Below, piece after piece: positions 24,138-33,510 of a DNA stretch of 64,000 bases; position 1 is the first letter of the stretch, and every line of letters starts with the position of its first letter. The DNA is from CAVVWJ01 sp965652025 (GTDB lineage Bacteria > Gemmatimonadota > Gemmatimonadetes > Gemmatimonadales > GWC2-71-9). Location: contig CBFGTM010000003.1 of the NCBI GenBank assembly GCA_965652025.1, positions 62,001 to 126,000 of the forward strand, read 5' to 3'. Position numbers and translations under genes: made by a program. The notes under the pieces are model-generated. The model ran no database searches, was not told the DNA's origin, and was given only the letters and a program-made list of their open reading frames with translations.

Positions 24138-25438
24138 CGCCAGCCGGCGCCGAGCTCAATGTCTGACGGCAGCGCCGCTTCAGCTGCAGGTTCGCGACCC
24201 CGCCGCCCGCGATCCACGAGGTAGAGGAGCACGCCGATGTTGATCCAGAAGAACGCGTGGAGCAGCTCGTATCCGATCGTCATATTGAGCATGATGGCCA
24301 TCGCTCCCAGGAAGAACGCCCAGTACTGGGACCGTTCTTCCGGCAGGATTACCAGCGCGGCACGAGCAAAGATTCTGATCAGATACCCGAGCAGGAAGAG
24401 AATCAGGACAAAGCCCAGGATCCCGGTTTCGGCGAACACCTTCAGGAAATCCATGTTGGGTGTGTAGCCCGGATTGTAGCTCGGATCCCCGTGTATCTCC
24501 CGGCCCCAGTACACCCCATAGTGGCCGGGACCGATGCCAAAGAAGGGATGCTCCCGAATGATGGCCAGGAGGAGGACGATATTGCCCAACCGCTCGACGA
24601 ATGCTCCGGCCGAGAAGCCGGCCTCCAGCGTGGCGGAAAAGGTCGGCAGCCGGAGCAGAGCCATCACCAGGACCGGGGATGCGATGATGGCACCCACGGT
24701 GATAAGCGGCCGCCATCGCCGGTAGACCAGCGCCAGATACAGGATGACGACCAGCAGGGAGATCACCGCGAACTTCGATTGCGAGAGGAGCAGTGCGGCC
24801 CCGGTCAGGATGGCTAACGGCCACAGCCGACGGATATAGTCACGCGAGAGCATCAGCAGCAAAGGGGTCAACAGCGCCACCGAGAGCTGCTGCGGCTCCG
24901 CGGTGGGCCCCGCCAGACGGGGAAGCGCGCTTTCGGTCGGCCATACGCCCAGCGCGCCGCCAAAGGAAGGAGCGATGATAGTCAGCTCGCTCCGGAAGCC
25001 CGCCAAGTACAGAGCCAGCAGGCCATAGACCAGTAAGGTCGCCAGAGCGCCCGAGAGAATCACCGAATTTACAAACCGCCGCTGGCTCACGAGGCTGGTA
25101 GCCAACGCGTAGTAGCACAAGTATGCCATCGCAAACGCGGCGGCGTACTTGGAGAGGTCCATCAGAAAGTAGAGTAGAAAGAAGTTCTCCCCATACGCCA
25201 GCTGGCGGACGAGGATGAGAACGAGGAACCCGAGGTAAACGGCGACCAGCCGGAGGAACCCCCGCGCCGCGGGCCCCGCCAGCAGCTTTCCCTTGAGGAG
25301 CAGGCGGGAGAGCACAATGGCCAGCGCAGCCCAGGCGAGTACGCGCTGGGCTGGAAGAGCCACTCCTCCCAGCTCCGGCGGCCGGAGCCACACGAAGCAG
25401 TAGAGCAGGGCTGCCAGTGTGGCGAGAATCCCGATCAC
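24134..25438 (-). CDS. O-antigen polymerase/ligase-type membrane protein (Wzy or WaaL family)
   Basis: The 434-residue protein has about 11-12 hydrophobic segments and a large periplasmic loop with the Wzy_C/O-antigen-ligase pattern: HPFFGIGPGHYGVYWG and an acidic/aromatic stretch before FLKVFAETGILGF. It either polymerises the repeat units or ligates the chain to a lipid. In a locus with Wzx, Wzz and an SLBB exporter, polymerase is the likelier role. The gene begins 12 bases after the Wzz stop. Confidence 0.82.
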   Translation of the reverse strand: MIGILATLAALLYCFVWLRPPELGGVALPAQRVLAWAALAIVLSRLLLKGKLLAGPAARGFLRLVAVYLGFLVLILVRQLAYGENFFLLYFLMDLSKYAAAFAMAYLCYYALATSLVSQRRFVNSVILSGALATLLVYGLLALYLAGFRSELTIIAPSFGGALGVWPTESALPRLAGPTAEPQQLSVALLTPLLLMLSRDYIRRLWPLAILTGAALLLSQSKFAVISLLVVILYLALVYRRWRPLITVGAIIASPVLVMALLRLPTFSATLEAGFSAGAFVERLGNIVLLLAIIREHPFFGIGPGHYGVYWGREIHGDPSYNPGYTPNMDFLKVFAETGILGFVLILFLLGYLIRIFARAALVILPEERSQYWAFFLGAMAIMLNMTIGYELLHAFFWINIGVLLYLVDRGRRGREPAAEAALPSDIELGAGWR

Positions 25439-25449
25439 GGGAAGCTACG

Positions 25450-26517
25450 CTAGGATCGCGGGGGAGACCGTCGGGCCTCCTCCAGCGCCGCCCGGAACTC
25501 GAGGTAGTCGGGAGTGGGGGAACGCCGGGCCCGCGCCCGCGCCGTCACGGTATATGCGAGGAGGACGCCGAGCCCCGCACCAAACACCAGCGCGACGGTG
25601 GTCCCGAGTATTCGTCGCGGGCCACTGGGACTCACCGGGGCCACAGCCGAATCGATAACCGTCAGCACCGGCGTGTCGCGAACCTCGGCGATCCGCGCCT
25701 CTTCATGCGCCTTTACCAGGCTCTGATACACTTCCTGCCGGAGCATGACCTGCCGGTTGAGGCGGTTGTACTCGAAGGTGAGCAGCGGTGAATCCATGTA
25801 CTGGCGGTTGCGCTGTAAGAAGGCGAGCTGCGCCTGCTCCGCCGCGCGCAGCTCCTGCTCCGCCACAGTCAGCCGCTCCCCGGAGAACCGACGCTGCTCC
25901 CGCGACTGGGTCTGCCGGGTCTCCAGGTTGAACCGGTTGAGCTGCTGGACCATGTGTTTGGCCACATCGGCGGCCAGCTCGGGTGAGTAGAGCTTCACCC
26001 GGAGGGTGACGATGCCCGTAGACTTGTCGGACGATGCGTCGATGCGTTTGCGCAGGATCCGGGTGCCGGCCTGAACTCGCTCCTCGGGCGTGCGCCCCTT
26101 TACCTCCAACAACTGCAGCAGCGGCCGCTTGGCCGAGCCGGAGTCGGGGTCGCTGAACGGCTGGAGCAGGGCGGATCGGAGCAGCTCGTCGCTGTGCGCC
26201 AACTTGACGAAGAACTCCGGCGACACGCTGCTCGAGCTGCTGGAGCCAAGCCCCAGCTGCCCGGCCAGACCGGCGAGGCCCACCAGGCTGCTCATCAGAC
26301 CAGTGCTGCTCGAGTTTTCCGGAGCGAACGTAGTGACGGCGGTGTAGGTGGGGCGCTGCAGCAGCAAGATCAAGAGAGTCGCCGCCCCACACGCGGCTGC
26401 CGTCGCAGCGATGAGCTTCCAGCGGCGGACCAGGGGGGTCATCAGCTCGTACAGCGAGATGTCCGACGCGGGTGGGGAGCGCGGCGGCTCCGGCTCGGTC
26501 CTCAGGCCGGCGGTCAC
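25450..26517 (-). CDS. Wzz/GNVR-type polysaccharide chain-length protein
   Basis: The 355-residue protein has the Wzz fold: a TM helix near residues 33-53, the YTAVTTFAPE segment after it, a long helical periplasmic part with LYSPELAADVAKHMV and repeated Arg/Glu heptads, the GNVR-like EVYQSLVKAHEEARIAE, and a second TM near 307-327 before a short basic tail. It sets chain length. Unlike Wzc/CpsD fusions, it has no tyrosine-kinase domain. GTG 26517 overlaps the exporter stop. Confidence 0.88.
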   Translation of the reverse strand: MTAGLRTEPEPPRSPPASDISLYELMTPLVRRWKLIAATAAACGAATLLILLLQRPTYTAVTTFAPENSSSTGLMSSLVGLAGLAGQLGLGSSSSSSVSPEFFVKLAHSDELLRSALLQPFSDPDSGSAKRPLLQLLEVKGRTPEERVQAGTRILRKRIDASSDKSTGIVTLRVKLYSPELAADVAKHMVQQLNRFNLETRQTQSREQRRFSGERLTVAEQELRAAEQAQLAFLQRNRQYMDSPLLTFEYNRLNRQVMLRQEVYQSLVKAHEEARIAEVRDTPVLTVIDSAVAPVSPSGPRRILGTTVALVFGAGLGVLLAYTVTARARARRSPTPDYLEFRAALEEARRSPPRS

Positions 26518-29168
26518 TTTTGGTTCGCCACGATGACGAGTGTTACCAGCGCAGTGACGACCTGCGCCACCGTGCTGATCACGCCGACCGTGTTGCTGGG
26601 CTGATCCTGAAGCCGCTTGGCCGGTACGAAGACCACTGCGCCCGGCTCCGGCTTGGGGACGTTGTCGGCCAGGATAATCTTACGCTTCACGCCCTGGCGC
26701 TTTCCATTCGCCTGGGTCACGTAAGCATGTTTGTTGTCGCTGAGCTGGGTGTAGCCGCCTGCGGCGTTGACATACCAGTCCAGCGACTTCCCCGGAGTGT
26801 ACGGCACCGCGCCGGGGGAGTTGACGGCGCCCTGCACCATGATGATCGGATTGTACTCCGGGATGTTGATCGAGTCGCCGCCGGCCAGGATGACGTTGTC
26901 CCTGGCGTCGTCATCCTTCAGGACCCTGGGGAGATCGATCCCGACCCGCTCGACGTAGCCCCGGGGAAGCGTATCGCGTCCACGCTCCGGGTTCTGAGTC
27001 AGCTGAGGACGCGTATCGTCGGCCGGCTGTAGACCCGGGCGATACGATCGGTAGAACTGAATCCCACCGGCGTAGGCCTGGTCGGTGAGACCCCCGGCGC
27101 GCTCGATCAAATCGCTCAATCGCTCGGTCTTGGTTTTGAGCGCATAGCGTCCGGGATGCTTCACCTGCCCGGTGAGATAAACCAGCCGCTGCAAGTCCCA
27201 CCCCGCCTGGCGCATGATTAGGACGTTGTCATACGGCCGCAGCGGAAGGTCGGGGACCCCGGCTGCGCCGCCGGGATGCGGGGGCGAGAGCGGAATACCG
27301 TCCGTGCCGCCGCTCGCGAGCGCGGTCGAGTCCAACCGGACCCTGATGGTCTGAGCCAGCGCTCCCGGATCGTCGGTCCGCTCCCGGCGGGCAATCTCCG
27401 CCACGCGAAGATCGGCGTCTTCGGTGACCCCGTTGGCCAGCAGCACCAGATCGCGCATGGTCATGCCTTCGCGGAAGGCCACTCGCCCCGGGTTGCGCAC
27501 CGCACCCACGATCGTCACGTAGCGGTTGGGGAGGAAGGTGGACCGGGAAAAAACCCTGATCTCGTCCTCATCCTGGAGAGTGAGATCGCTCACCACCTTG
27601 CCGCTGGAATCGACAAATGCCGAGCGGAGCTGTATTCGGCTTGAGTCTTCGTTGGTCCGGGAGATGAGAATCCGGTCGAGATAGACATCCGGCTTGGGAC
27701 CGCCGGCCAGCCGGATGGCATCACTCAGCTTCATGCCCTCCCGATAACCCACCTGTCCCTCTACCCAGACGTTGCCTCGAACCGTGACGTAGCCTCGCAG
27801 CCGTTCAGCGATCGACAGCACCGTGACCGAGTCCCCGGGGGACATCGGAACTGCCGGCGCCGCGCCCCCGGCCATCTGCTCCGGCCCCACATCCACCACG
27901 ACTCTGGCCCGGGCGGCCGAACCCCGAGCTTCCGGGGGAAGTATCCGATGGATCCGCACCCGGGTCGCGTATGCCGCAGGGGCGAAGCCTCCAGCAAACT
28001 CCATGACGTCTCGGAGCGTCTCGTTCGGAAGCAGCTCGTACACCGCCGGGCGGGTCACTTCACCCGCGATCTTGATGAATCCGCTGTGCACCGGGACAAA
28101 CACCACGTCGCCGTTCTGCAGCCGGACCTCGCTCGTGTTGATGCCGTGCAGCAGGTAGTCATAGACGTCGATGGTGCTGATCAGCTTGTCGCCCCGCCGC
28201 ACCTCGACCTGTCGAAAGCTGCCGTTGGCGCTGGGACCTCCAGCCGAATAGAGCGCGGTCAGCACCGTTCCCGCCGCGGAGATTTGATATGCCCCCGGAC
28301 GCACCACGTCGCCGATCACGAATACCTGAATGTTGCGCAGCTTAGCCAGTGAAACCTGGAACTTGGTCGTGGCATTGGGGCTCCGCCGCACTCCGGAGTA
28401 CACTCGGCGCAGGCGGGCGTACATCTGGTCCTCCAGCTGGCCCATGGTGAGGTTGGCGACATACACCTGCCCCACCTGGGGAATCACCACGAAACCTTCG
28501 CGGGTCACGTTGAGGGTGTACACCTCTTCGACGTCACCCGTGAGGATGAGCACCAGCACGTCGCCCGGTCCCAGGCGATAGTTCTCGTCCACCGGGCCGG
28601 ACTGAACCGGCTGGAACCTGGTCGAGGTCCTGCGGAAGGTCTCGAGTCCGAACAGCTTGAGCCCGCCGCCCTGAAGCACCGCCAGGGAGTCGGCGAGCGA
28701 GTCCGCCCGGGCGGAGTCGGCTTTGACGAATCGGATGGAATCGAGTACCTGCTGCAGTGAATCGGAAACCGCCAGCGTCGAGTCCTGAATCTTGAGGGAG
28801 TCGACTTCCGGCTCGCTCAGGATTCCGAGGCTCCGGACCGCGTCGAGCGTCCGAACGTTGGGACGGACCCGCCGAGTCGTGTCAGCCCCCATCAGGTAAT
28901 CGTCCAGAATGGTTTCCGGGTAGCCCGCTGCCCGGAGCCTGGAGCGGACCTGGTCTGGAGTCAAACCCGACTCGAGAAGCCGCTGCCGCAGTCGTTCAAC
29001 CAACTCGGGCTGATTCTCCAGCGCTTCGCGAGCCTGCTCCGGGGTAGGTAACTGTTGCCCCGGAGGGACTTGGGGGATCTGGGCGAGGACTCGAGGGGCG
29101 GCCAAGCTCGACCCGGCTAGGATCAGCCCGAGCGCCATCAGCCACGTGGGGGTACGAAGCGATGCCAT
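26514..29168 (-). CDS. Large multi-SLBB polysaccharide export protein (Wza-like)
   Basis: The 884-residue protein has a Sec signal (cleavage near VLAQ, residue 30), a 150-residue helical acidic spacer, a Poly_export domain (YRLGPGDVLVLILTGDVEEV) and several SLBB domains (blocks such as VFVIGDVVRPGAYQI, IKIAGEVTRPAVYEL, VTIVGAVRNPGRVAF, VYLTGQVKHPGRYAL, IMVQGAVNSPGAVPY). A final hydrophobic helix resembles the Wza outer-membrane helix. There is no lipobox, unlike classic Wza. It is over twice the usual size, which suggests a long periplasm-spanning channel. It starts 34 bases after the GT4 stop. Confidence 0.88.
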   Translation of the reverse strand: MASLRTPTWLMALGLILAGSSLAAPRVLAQIPQVPPGQQLPTPEQAREALENQPELVERLRQRLLESGLTPDQVRSRLRAAGYPETILDDYLMGADTTRRVRPNVRTLDAVRSLGILSEPEVDSLKIQDSTLAVSDSLQQVLDSIRFVKADSARADSLADSLAVLQGGGLKLFGLETFRRTSTRFQPVQSGPVDENYRLGPGDVLVLILTGDVEEVYTLNVTREGFVVIPQVGQVYVANLTMGQLEDQMYARLRRVYSGVRRSPNATTKFQVSLAKLRNIQVFVIGDVVRPGAYQISAAGTVLTALYSAGGPSANGSFRQVEVRRGDKLISTIDVYDYLLHGINTSEVRLQNGDVVFVPVHSGFIKIAGEVTRPAVYELLPNETLRDVMEFAGGFAPAAYATRVRIHRILPPEARGSAARARVVVDVGPEQMAGGAAPAVPMSPGDSVTVLSIAERLRGYVTVRGNVWVEGQVGYREGMKLSDAIRLAGGPKPDVYLDRILISRTNEDSSRIQLRSAFVDSSGKVVSDLTLQDEDEIRVFSRSTFLPNRYVTIVGAVRNPGRVAFREGMTMRDLVLLANGVTEDADLRVAEIARRERTDDPGALAQTIRVRLDSTALASGGTDGIPLSPPHPGGAAGVPDLPLRPYDNVLIMRQAGWDLQRLVYLTGQVKHPGRYALKTKTERLSDLIERAGGLTDQAYAGGIQFYRSYRPGLQPADDTRPQLTQNPERGRDTLPRGYVERVGIDLPRVLKDDDARDNVILAGGDSINIPEYNPIIMVQGAVNSPGAVPYTPGKSLDWYVNAAGGYTQLSDNKHAYVTQANGKRQGVKRKIILADNVPKPEPGAVVFVPAKRLQDQPSNTVGVISTVAQVVTALVTLVIVANQK

Positions 29169-29202
29169 GGGGGGTCGAAGTTCGCTCGTAAGTTACCCGA
29201 TG

Positions 29203-30312
29203 TCAACTAATTGCAGGTGCCAATGAGCGCCAGAACGTGAGGGTCTTCTGAGCCACTGCGGTATCGGAAAACTCCTCCATGAGCCGGCGCCTGCCGGCAG
29301 CTCCCAGCCGCTCGCACTCAGCCCGGTTATCGTGGAGGTCCTGAAGCGCACGGGTGAGAGCGGGAACGTCTTCTTCCGGAACGACACGGCCGGTGTCACC
29401 CACGAGTTCCGGAAGGGCGCCGGAGTCGCTGGCCACCACAGTTACCCCATTGGCCATGGCGTGCAGCGCGCCGCGCGCCGCGGTAGCTACCCACCGCGGA
29501 GTAGTGCGGGCGGGGAAGACCACACAGTCCAGCCGAGGCCAGGCCTGATCAACCTCCTCCCGCGGGAGCGGGCCGAGCCAGAAAATGCGAGCCGATATGC
29601 CGAGTCGCTCTGCGAGAGCCTCTAGCTCCTCCTGAGAGGGACCGGTTCCGACCACGGTGAGGGTCCATTTGCCGGTCAGACCCACGCAAGCCCGAAATAG
29701 CAGGTCGAGGCCTCGCTCGGGCACTAGCCGTCCGACGAAACCGATGGCCAGACCGGGGTGCGGGGCACGGGGAACGGCCGGCGGCGGTGTTACCCCAATT
29801 TGGGGTAGCGTGAGCTGCGGAATGGTGGGGCGGCGTCTGGTGGCGAGGGCCAGCGCAATCCGGTTGGTACCAATGATCCCGTGGGCCTGGCGCAAGCTGC
29901 GTTCGCGCCGGAGTCGACGCATTAACCCGTGTCCCCGAGGCAGGCTGTCTGAGGTAGACAGCACAGTCCGGATACCCAGGCGGCGAGCCAATCGCAGGGA
30001 CACCGCTGTGGGCTGGGTCCAGGGCTCCTCCTCAATGTGAATCAGGTCGGGCCGGAAATCGGTGAGCAACCGCCGCAGGGTCTTGGTTTGCCAATGCAGT
30101 CGGTCCGGATCGGCCATGCGTCCGTGCACCGAGACCGGCACCACCCGGACACCGCTGTCGTCACCCCAGGTAGTTCCGTGGGAGCGGCCGTCGTTAGCGG
30201 CCCACCGGTCCGGAACCGCCACGGCCAAGCTGACGCCCAGTCCGGCAAGGGCACGTAGCTTTGCCCGGTTGGCCGGATCGGCATACAGGTGGGAAACGAT
30301 GACAGCGCGCAT
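29203..30312 (-). CDS. Family 4-like glycosyltransferase with altered active-site motif
   Basis: The 369-residue GT-B protein has an N-terminal half with HIEEEPWTQP and a C-terminal half with IGFVGRLVPERGLDLL, VVGTGPSQEELE and VASDSGALPELVGDTG. In the usual E-x7-E region the sequence is TTPRWVATAARGALHAMANG. The pattern TTPRW is kept, but the conserved glutamate before AM is histidine. It may use another catalytic arrangement or be inactive. It is the first gene of the minus arm, so its promoter should lie in the repeat-rich gap upstream. Confidence 0.78.
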   Translation of the reverse strand: MRAVIVSHLYADPANRAKLRALAGLGVSLAVAVPDRWAANDGRSHGTTWGDDSGVRVVPVSVHGRMADPDRLHWQTKTLRRLLTDFRPDLIHIEEEPWTQPTAVSLRLARRLGIRTVLSTSDSLPRGHGLMRRLRRERSLRQAHGIIGTNRIALALATRRRPTIPQLTLPQIGVTPPPAVPRAPHPGLAIGFVGRLVPERGLDLLFRACVGLTGKWTLTVVGTGPSQEELEALAERLGISARIFWLGPLPREEVDQAWPRLDCVVFPARTTPRWVATAARGALHAMANGVTVVASDSGALPELVGDTGRVVPEEDVPALTRALQDLHDNRAECERLGAAGRRRLMEEFSDTAVAQKTLTFWRSLAPAIS

Positions 30313-30317
30313 GGTGG

Positions 30318-30352
30318 TAGTCGTCAGTCGCTAGTCGTTAGTCGCTAGTCAC
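30318..30352 (+). repeat. Five-copy heptamer tandem repeat, left arm
   Basis: Five 7-base units in a row: TAGTCGT, CAGTCGC, TAGTCGT, TAGTCGC, TAGTCAC. The reverse complement recurs at 30448-30482, so the two arms can fold together. It lies just upstream of the minus-strand GT4 start. Confidence 0.85.
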
Positions 30353-30447
30353 GTCGCGATTGACCTATCGAGTGGCCTCAACCGCGGCTTAGTTTGTCCG
30401 GGAAATCAAGGCACGCACCCAACAAGCCAAGCAACCACGCGCACCTA

Positions 30448-30482
30448 GTGACTAGCGAACTAGTGACTAGCGACTAGCGACT
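30448..30482 (-). repeat. Heptamer tandem repeat, right inverted arm
   Basis: Units read GTGACTA, GCGAACTA (one base longer), GTGACTA, GCGACTA, GCGACT, which are reverse complements of the TAGTCGC/TAGTCAC units of the left arm. It ends 14 bases before the plus-strand GT4 ATG, so it covers that gene's promoter and leader region. Confidence 0.85.
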
Positions 30483-30496
30483 CCAAATATAGACCC

Positions 30497-31597
30497 ATGC
30501 GTATTCTCCACCTCGCCAAGTACTACTGGCCCCGGTCCGGCGGCATGGAGCGCGTGGTCCAGACCCTGGCCGAGGGCGCCGCCAGTCTGGGCCACCACGT
30601 CGAGGTGGTGGCGGTGGAGAGCATCGGCCGGAAAGGTGAGCCGTTGCGGCAGCGGTCCTTGGTTACGCGGGCCTTTTCCTTCGCGGCCCTGGGATCCCAA
30701 GAGATTGCCCCCGGCTACATTGCTGCCGCCTGGAAGCGGGCCGACATCATCCACGTTCATCATCCCCATCCCCTGGCCGATCTGGCCTGCCTGCTCCGTG
30801 CCGGCAACACTCCGGTCGTGGTGACCCAGCACGCCGATGCGCTCCGCTCCATATACCGGCCGCTGACCCGCCTGGTCATCAAACGCGCGCGGGCGGTCGT
30901 GGTGCCGAGCCGGGCCCACCTCGCCCTTTCTCGTGAGCTCCGGGGATTCGAGAGCAAGGTGGAGATCATTCCCTTCGGGATCGATCAGACCCGCTGGCAG
31001 TCGGTGCCACCGCCGCCCCCCGGCGCGCCCCCCCGCGCCATCTTCATCGGCCGTCTGGTCGCATACAAAGGACTGGACATCCTGCTTCGGGCCCTGGAGC
31101 AGATCCCCGACCTCCGGCTGGACATCGTGGGCTCGGGACCCGAAGGGCCGAGGCTCCGGACCCTGGCCCAGGCCCTGGCCATCACCGACCGGGTTCGCTG
31201 GTACGGCGAGTATCCCGATGATGACTTGCCCCGTCGTATGGCCGATGCGGACTTCCTGGTCCTGCCATCGGTCACGGTCGAGGAGATGTTCGGGCTGGTA
31301 GTACTGGAGGCGATGGCCGCGGGACGCCCGGTCATCACTACAGCAGTCCCGAGTGCGGTACGTGAGGTGAACGTTCCCGGAGTGACCGGGCTCGAGGTTC
31401 CACTTCGAGACGTGAACGCATTGGCCCGCGCGTTGGAGGCGCTCAGCCGCGACCCGGCCCGGAGAGCGTCCATGGGGGAGTCAGGCCGCAGACGGGTGGC
31501 CGAGCGCTTTACTCAGAGCGCTATGGCGGCCAAGCACCTGGAGCTCTACCAGCGCATCCTGGGCCCGGCCTCGCCAGCGCAATTTCCTACCGTGTAA
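30497..31597 (+). CDS. Family 4 glycosyltransferase (GT-B)
   Basis: The 366-residue protein begins MRILHLAKYYWPRSGGMERV, followed by IIHVHHPHPLADL, a nucleotide domain IFIGRLVAYKGLDIL, VGSGPEG and the E-x7-E motif EMFGLVVLEAMAAGRP. It is a standard retaining glycosyltransferase of the GT4 family. It is transcribed away from the main minus-strand arm, alone, behind the heptamer repeats. It could belong to the same glycan pathway or to lipopolysaccharide core synthesis. Confidence 0.87.
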   Translation: MRILHLAKYYWPRSGGMERVVQTLAEGAASLGHHVEVVAVESIGRKGEPLRQRSLVTRAFSFAALGSQEIAPGYIAAAWKRADIIHVHHPHPLADLACLLRAGNTPVVVTQHADALRSIYRPLTRLVIKRARAVVVPSRAHLALSRELRGFESKVEIIPFGIDQTRWQSVPPPPPGAPPRAIFIGRLVAYKGLDILLRALEQIPDLRLDIVGSGPEGPRLRTLAQALAITDRVRWYGEYPDDDLPRRMADADFLVLPSVTVEEMFGLVVLEAMAAGRPVITTAVPSAVREVNVPGVTGLEVPLRDVNALARALEALSRDPARRASMGESGRRRVAERFTQSAMAAKHLELYQRILGPASPAQFPTV

Positions 31598-31700
31598 CAG
31601 ATTCCGCAGCGGTCGGTGGGCCGGCTCACGGCGGCTGGTCTGGGAAACCGCAGAGATTGGAACGGCCTGGGCGATCTCCGGGCGGGAGGTATGACCAGTC

Positions 31701-33017
31701 ATGCGGTTCCGCCAACGGAGACTCCTCTTTGCAGCTGTGGCCTTCGGGTTTTTCCCGCTGTCGGCCTACTCCCAAGAAGCGATCGCCCAAGATCAGCCGC
31801 CCAGGCCCAACTTCTGGCAGGCAGCGGCCGGCGTAGCAGCGGTCAACTGGGTGACCTGGGGGTACAACTGGTACATCCAGCGATGGCCCTGGGCCAGGGT
31901 CGACCTGAAGAGCTGGGAGCTCAACCTCCGCCAGGGGGTGGCCTGGGACGACGACGCCTACCGCGACAATCAGTTCCTGCATCCCTACCACGGAAGCCTG
32001 TATCACAACTCGGCCCGAGCCAGTGGATTCGGCTTCTGGGGGTCGGTTCCGTTCGTGGCCGCTGGCAGTGCGACCTGGGAGTTCTTTGGCGAGAACATCA
32101 TCGCTTCCGCCAACGATCTGATTAACACCACGTTGGGCGGAGTGGCACTGGGCGAGGTCACCTTCAGACTGAGCAGGATGCTGGGAGGTGGGGGAGGCGC
32201 CAGGCATAGCCACTTTGGCCGCCAGGTCGGCGCCTTTGTGCTGAGTCCGATCGCGAGCGCTCAAGGACTGCTGAATCCGCAGGGGGGGAGTCAAAACGGT
32301 GCTGCTGTGTCAGCGGAGCAACCGGCAGTCCTGGCCTTGGGTCAGCGCTCGAGCCACCCCTTCCTGGAGCTCTCGGTCCCCTTCGGGAACCCCTTCGTTG
32401 AGGGACCGCTCCGACCCTACGACGCCTTCGATTTTCGGCTGCTGATCAGTCCTGGTGGGGGTGAGCTCATCCAGCGCCTGGAAATATCGGGGCTGCTGGC
32501 CCGCTCCGTCAGCGGCCCGCCGGAGAGCCGCCTGGCAGTTGGAGTCTACCAACACTACGGCTATGAAAACCTGGCCAACTTCAAGTTTGGCGGCCAGAGT
32601 GTGAGCGCCGCCCTCATGTTCCAGCAGTCGCTCGGCAGCAGAAGTTGGCTCAACCTGAGCACCCATGCAGAGGGCATCCTGCTCGGCGGCATCTCCTCGG
32701 ACCAAGGGTTCAATTGGCGGCGGGACTATGACCTGGGGCCTGGAGTGGGGACCCGGATCGGCGCGGCGTGGGTAAGGGATGGACGTGAGTGGCTCCGCTT
32801 CGACGGCCGGCTCTGGTGGCTGCACAGCATCCACGGAAGCGACGGCAACCATCTGGCCTCCTCGCTGCGTGTTGCGGCTTCCCTCCCGCTGGTGAGCGGC
32901 ATTGGCGCGGGAGGGGACATGACCGTGACAACTCGACACAGTGTCTATCCCGACGGGCCCGCGGTGACCCGCCGAGTACAGCAGCTCCGTGCTTATCTCA
33001 CCTGGGCACCATGGTAG
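31701..33017 (+). CDS. DUF3943 outer-membrane protein
   Basis: The 438-residue protein has a signal peptide (cleavage near SAYSQ, residue 24) and the DUF3943 core: NQFLHPYHGSLYHNSARASG, FGFWGSVPF, SATWEFFGEN, NDLINTTLGGVALGE. The C-terminal 200 residues alternate polar and hydrophobic residues and end in W, as in outer-membrane beta-barrels. A ribosome site GGGAGG lies about 12 bases before ATG. The family's function is unknown. Its place next to the glycan locus suggests a link with the cell surface but does not prove one. Confidence 0.8.
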   Translation: MRFRQRRLLFAAVAFGFFPLSAYSQEAIAQDQPPRPNFWQAAAGVAAVNWVTWGYNWYIQRWPWARVDLKSWELNLRQGVAWDDDAYRDNQFLHPYHGSLYHNSARASGFGFWGSVPFVAAGSATWEFFGENIIASANDLINTTLGGVALGEVTFRLSRMLGGGGGARHSHFGRQVGAFVLSPIASAQGLLNPQGGSQNGAAVSAEQPAVLALGQRSSHPFLELSVPFGNPFVEGPLRPYDAFDFRLLISPGGGELIQRLEISGLLARSVSGPPESRLAVGVYQHYGYENLANFKFGGQSVSAALMFQQSLGSRSWLNLSTHAEGILLGGISSDQGFNWRRDYDLGPGVGTRIGAAWVRDGREWLRFDGRLWWLHSIHGSDGNHLASSLRVAASLPLVSGIGAGGDMTVTTRHSVYPDGPAVTRRVQQLRAYLTWAPW

Positions 33018-33093
33018 AGCTTAGTAAACGTTGCGCCGGCGCCTGGGCCGTTGCAAACGCGTATCTACCCAACGATTTTTTGGCCGAACTGCG

Positions 33094-33118
33094 CGGCAGG
33101 CAACCTGGGCTCCTGCCG
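33094..33118 (+). promoter_or_regulatory. Hairpin in the leader of the first receiver gene
   Basis: CGGCAGG (33094-33100) pairs perfectly with CCTGCCG (33112-33118) around an 11-base loop, 23 bases before ATG 33142. A T6 run lies just before it rather than after it, so a terminator is unlikely and a leader hairpin is more plausible. Confidence 0.35.
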
Positions 33119-33141
33119 AGCACTGGCGGGAGCTCAAAGCG

Positions 33142-33510
33142 ATGCAGCAGAACATTCTCATAGTGGACGACGAGGCGGTGACCCGCCGGTTCGTTGAGCG
33201 ATCATTGGCGCAGCAAGGGTACCGCGTCATGACCGCAAATGATGGGGAGCAGGCTTTGGCGCTGCTCCACATGACCCGCCGCAAAGTGTCTCTGGTGATT
33301 ACCGATTTGGTGATGCCGGGAATGGGCGGACACGCCTTTGCGTTGGAGGTCGCCCAACTGCCTTCACCCCCTCCAGTGCTCTACATCTCGGCTTACGAAA
33401 AGCCCCAGGGAGATATGGCGAAGCGGTTCCTGCAGAAGCCGTTCACCATAGACGAGCTGGTGGGAGCAGTGCGGACGCTGATCTCGCCGGCCCAGCAGGT
33501 TGGCTCGTAG
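33142..33510 (+). CDS. Single-domain response regulator (receiver only)
   Basis: The 122-residue CheY-like protein has the acidic pair Asp9-Asp10, phosphoacceptor Asp55 in VITDLVMPG, and KPF near the end, but no output domain. ATG 33142 is used; the longer frame adds a non-conserved tail. No histidine kinase is in the window. A second receiver with the same VLYIS block follows 1 kb later. The stop codon TAG shares its last G with the first base of tRNA-Ile, so transcription may run on into the tRNA. Confidence 0.9.
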   Translation: MQQNILIVDDEAVTRRFVERSLAQQGYRVMTANDGEQALALLHMTRRKVSLVITDLVMPGMGGHAFALEVAQLPSPPPVLYISAYEKPQGDMAKRFLQKPFTIDELVGAVRTLISPAQQVGS

